In this document: in pieces, positions 6,099-6,267 of the stretch
Layout: the number at the start of each line of letters is the position of its first letter
Position numbering within the stretch: position 1 is the stretch's first letter
Assembly (NCBI GenBank): GCA_900766815.1
Contig: CAAFWV010000094.1
Coordinates: 1 to 6,267, forward strand
Length of the DNA: 6,267 nucleotides
Direction of reading: 5' to 3'
Source: Lachnospiraceae bacterium
GTDB lineage: Bacteria > Bacillota > Clostridia > Lachnospirales > Lachnospiraceae
Made by a program: the position numbers and the translations under genes
Notes under the pieces: generated by a model
The model's input: the letters and a program-made list of their open reading frames with translations, nothing else
What the model was told of the DNA's origin: nothing
Databases searched by the model: none

Positions 6099-6129
6099 TG
6101 AATACCGAAAACAGAAGAACCGGTATTTA
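6099..6129 (+). other. Intergenic hairpin after the Nudix gene
   Basis: AATACCG (6101-6107) and CGGTATT (6121-6127) pair perfectly around a 13-nt A-rich loop; the stem extends by a G-U and a T-A pair to 6099 and 6129. The following AGGACAATC is not a U-tract, so this is not a canonical intrinsic terminator. It may be a weak or factor-aided one, or an mRNA-processing site between nudix and mutS2. Confidence 0.4.
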
Positions 6130-6155
6130 AGGACAATCACAGGGATGTGCACAGA

Positions 6156-6161
6156 TATAAT
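6156..6161 (+). promoter_or_regulatory. -10-like box upstream of mutS2
   Basis: A perfect TATAAT lies 41 nt before the mutS2 start. No good -35 sits 16-18 nt upstream (AGGACA at 6130-6135 would give a 20-nt spacer) and there is no TG extension. mutS2 may therefore have its own weak promoter or simply be read through from the Nudix gene. Confidence 0.3.
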
Positions 6162-6202
6162 ACAGGTAACAGAAGAAAGAAGATAAAAGATAATATAAGG
6201 AA

Positions 6203-6267
6203 ATGAATCAGAAGGTTTTAACTGTACTTGAATATAACAAAATAATAGATATGCTTGTCGCTAAGGC
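6203..6267 (+). CDS. mutS2: Endonuclease MutS2, N-terminal fragment (continues beyond window)
   Basis: Only 21 codons plus 2 nt are visible, beginning MNQKVLTVLEYNKIIDMLVA. This is the conserved N-terminal opening of MutS2 (a first helix of the form MN-K-L--LEY-KI---L). MutS2 proteins are usually about 780-800 residues, with a MutS-like ATPase core and a C-terminal Smr nuclease domain. They act in suppression of recombination or in ribosome-collision rescue, depending on the species. ATG 6203 is chosen because the family starts here and an in-frame TAA lies at 6191-6193. AAGG sits only 2 nt before the ATG, an unusually short spacing, in a purine-rich leader. The catalytic domains are outside the window, so the call rests on the N-terminal signature alone. 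Confidence 0.85.
   Translation, partial: MNQKVLTVLEYNKIIDMLVAK

Noticed and set aside
6099..6129. Intrinsic terminator after the Nudix gene
   Set aside because: The stem is AT-rich at its base with a 13-nt loop and is not followed by a run of T, so it is listed only as a hairpin.
1..6267. Mobile element, CRISPR array, tRNA or rRNA
   Set aside because: No transposase or integrase, no regularly spaced repeats, and no cloverleaf or rRNA-like segments were seen in the intergenic regions, the longest of which is 163 nt.

Overview
The window looks like chromosomal DNA of a low-to-moderate GC Gram-positive anaerobe, most likely a member of the Clostridia and plausibly Lachnospiraceae. This rests on moderate GC with AT-rich intergenic DNA, GGAGG-type ribosome binding sites, a MutS2 N-terminus, and the style of the SGNH and glycosyltransferase proteins. 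The taxon is inferred from familiarity; no marker gene here fixes it.

Bases 1-5358 hold a tightly packed minus-strand operon, read from right to left. It begins with rfbD (dTDP-4-dehydrorhamnose reductase, 5358-4504). A polytopic GT-C/GT39-like membrane glycosyltransferase follows (4465-2726), then a GT4 glycosyltransferase with a DUF1972-type N-terminus (2751-1552, TTG start, overlapping the previous gene by 26 nt). The last visible gene (1559 to beyond base 1, 8-nt overlap) encodes a two-domain protein: an N-terminal CapA/PGA_cap-type metallophosphatase-like domain and a C-terminal SGNH/GDSL hydrolase domain, in one uninterrupted frame cut by the window edge. The overlaps and close spacing imply one transcript, with a good candidate promoter at 5392-5420.

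Bases 5359-5521 are a divergent control region with two back-to-back sigma-A-like promoters. To the right, on the plus strand, are a Nudix hydrolase of ADP-ribose pyrophosphatase type (5522-6082), a 120-nt intergenic region with a hairpin and a -10-like box, and the first 21 codons of mutS2 (6203 to beyond the end).

Working model (inference): the minus-strand operon makes or decorates a rhamnose-containing surface glycan. RfbD supplies dTDP-L-rhamnose, the cytosolic GT4 enzyme adds a sugar (possibly rhamnose) to a lipid-linked acceptor, and the membrane GT-C enzyme adds a sugar from a polyprenyl-phosphate donor on the outer face. The CapA-SGNH fusion is the novel piece: both domains recur around surface polymers, but joined in one protein without a visible signal peptide they suggest an undescribed glycan-modifying or editing enzyme. 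The Nudix and MutS2 genes are housekeeping neighbours with no evident role in the glycan pathway. No RNA genes, insertion sequences or CRISPR arrays were seen.
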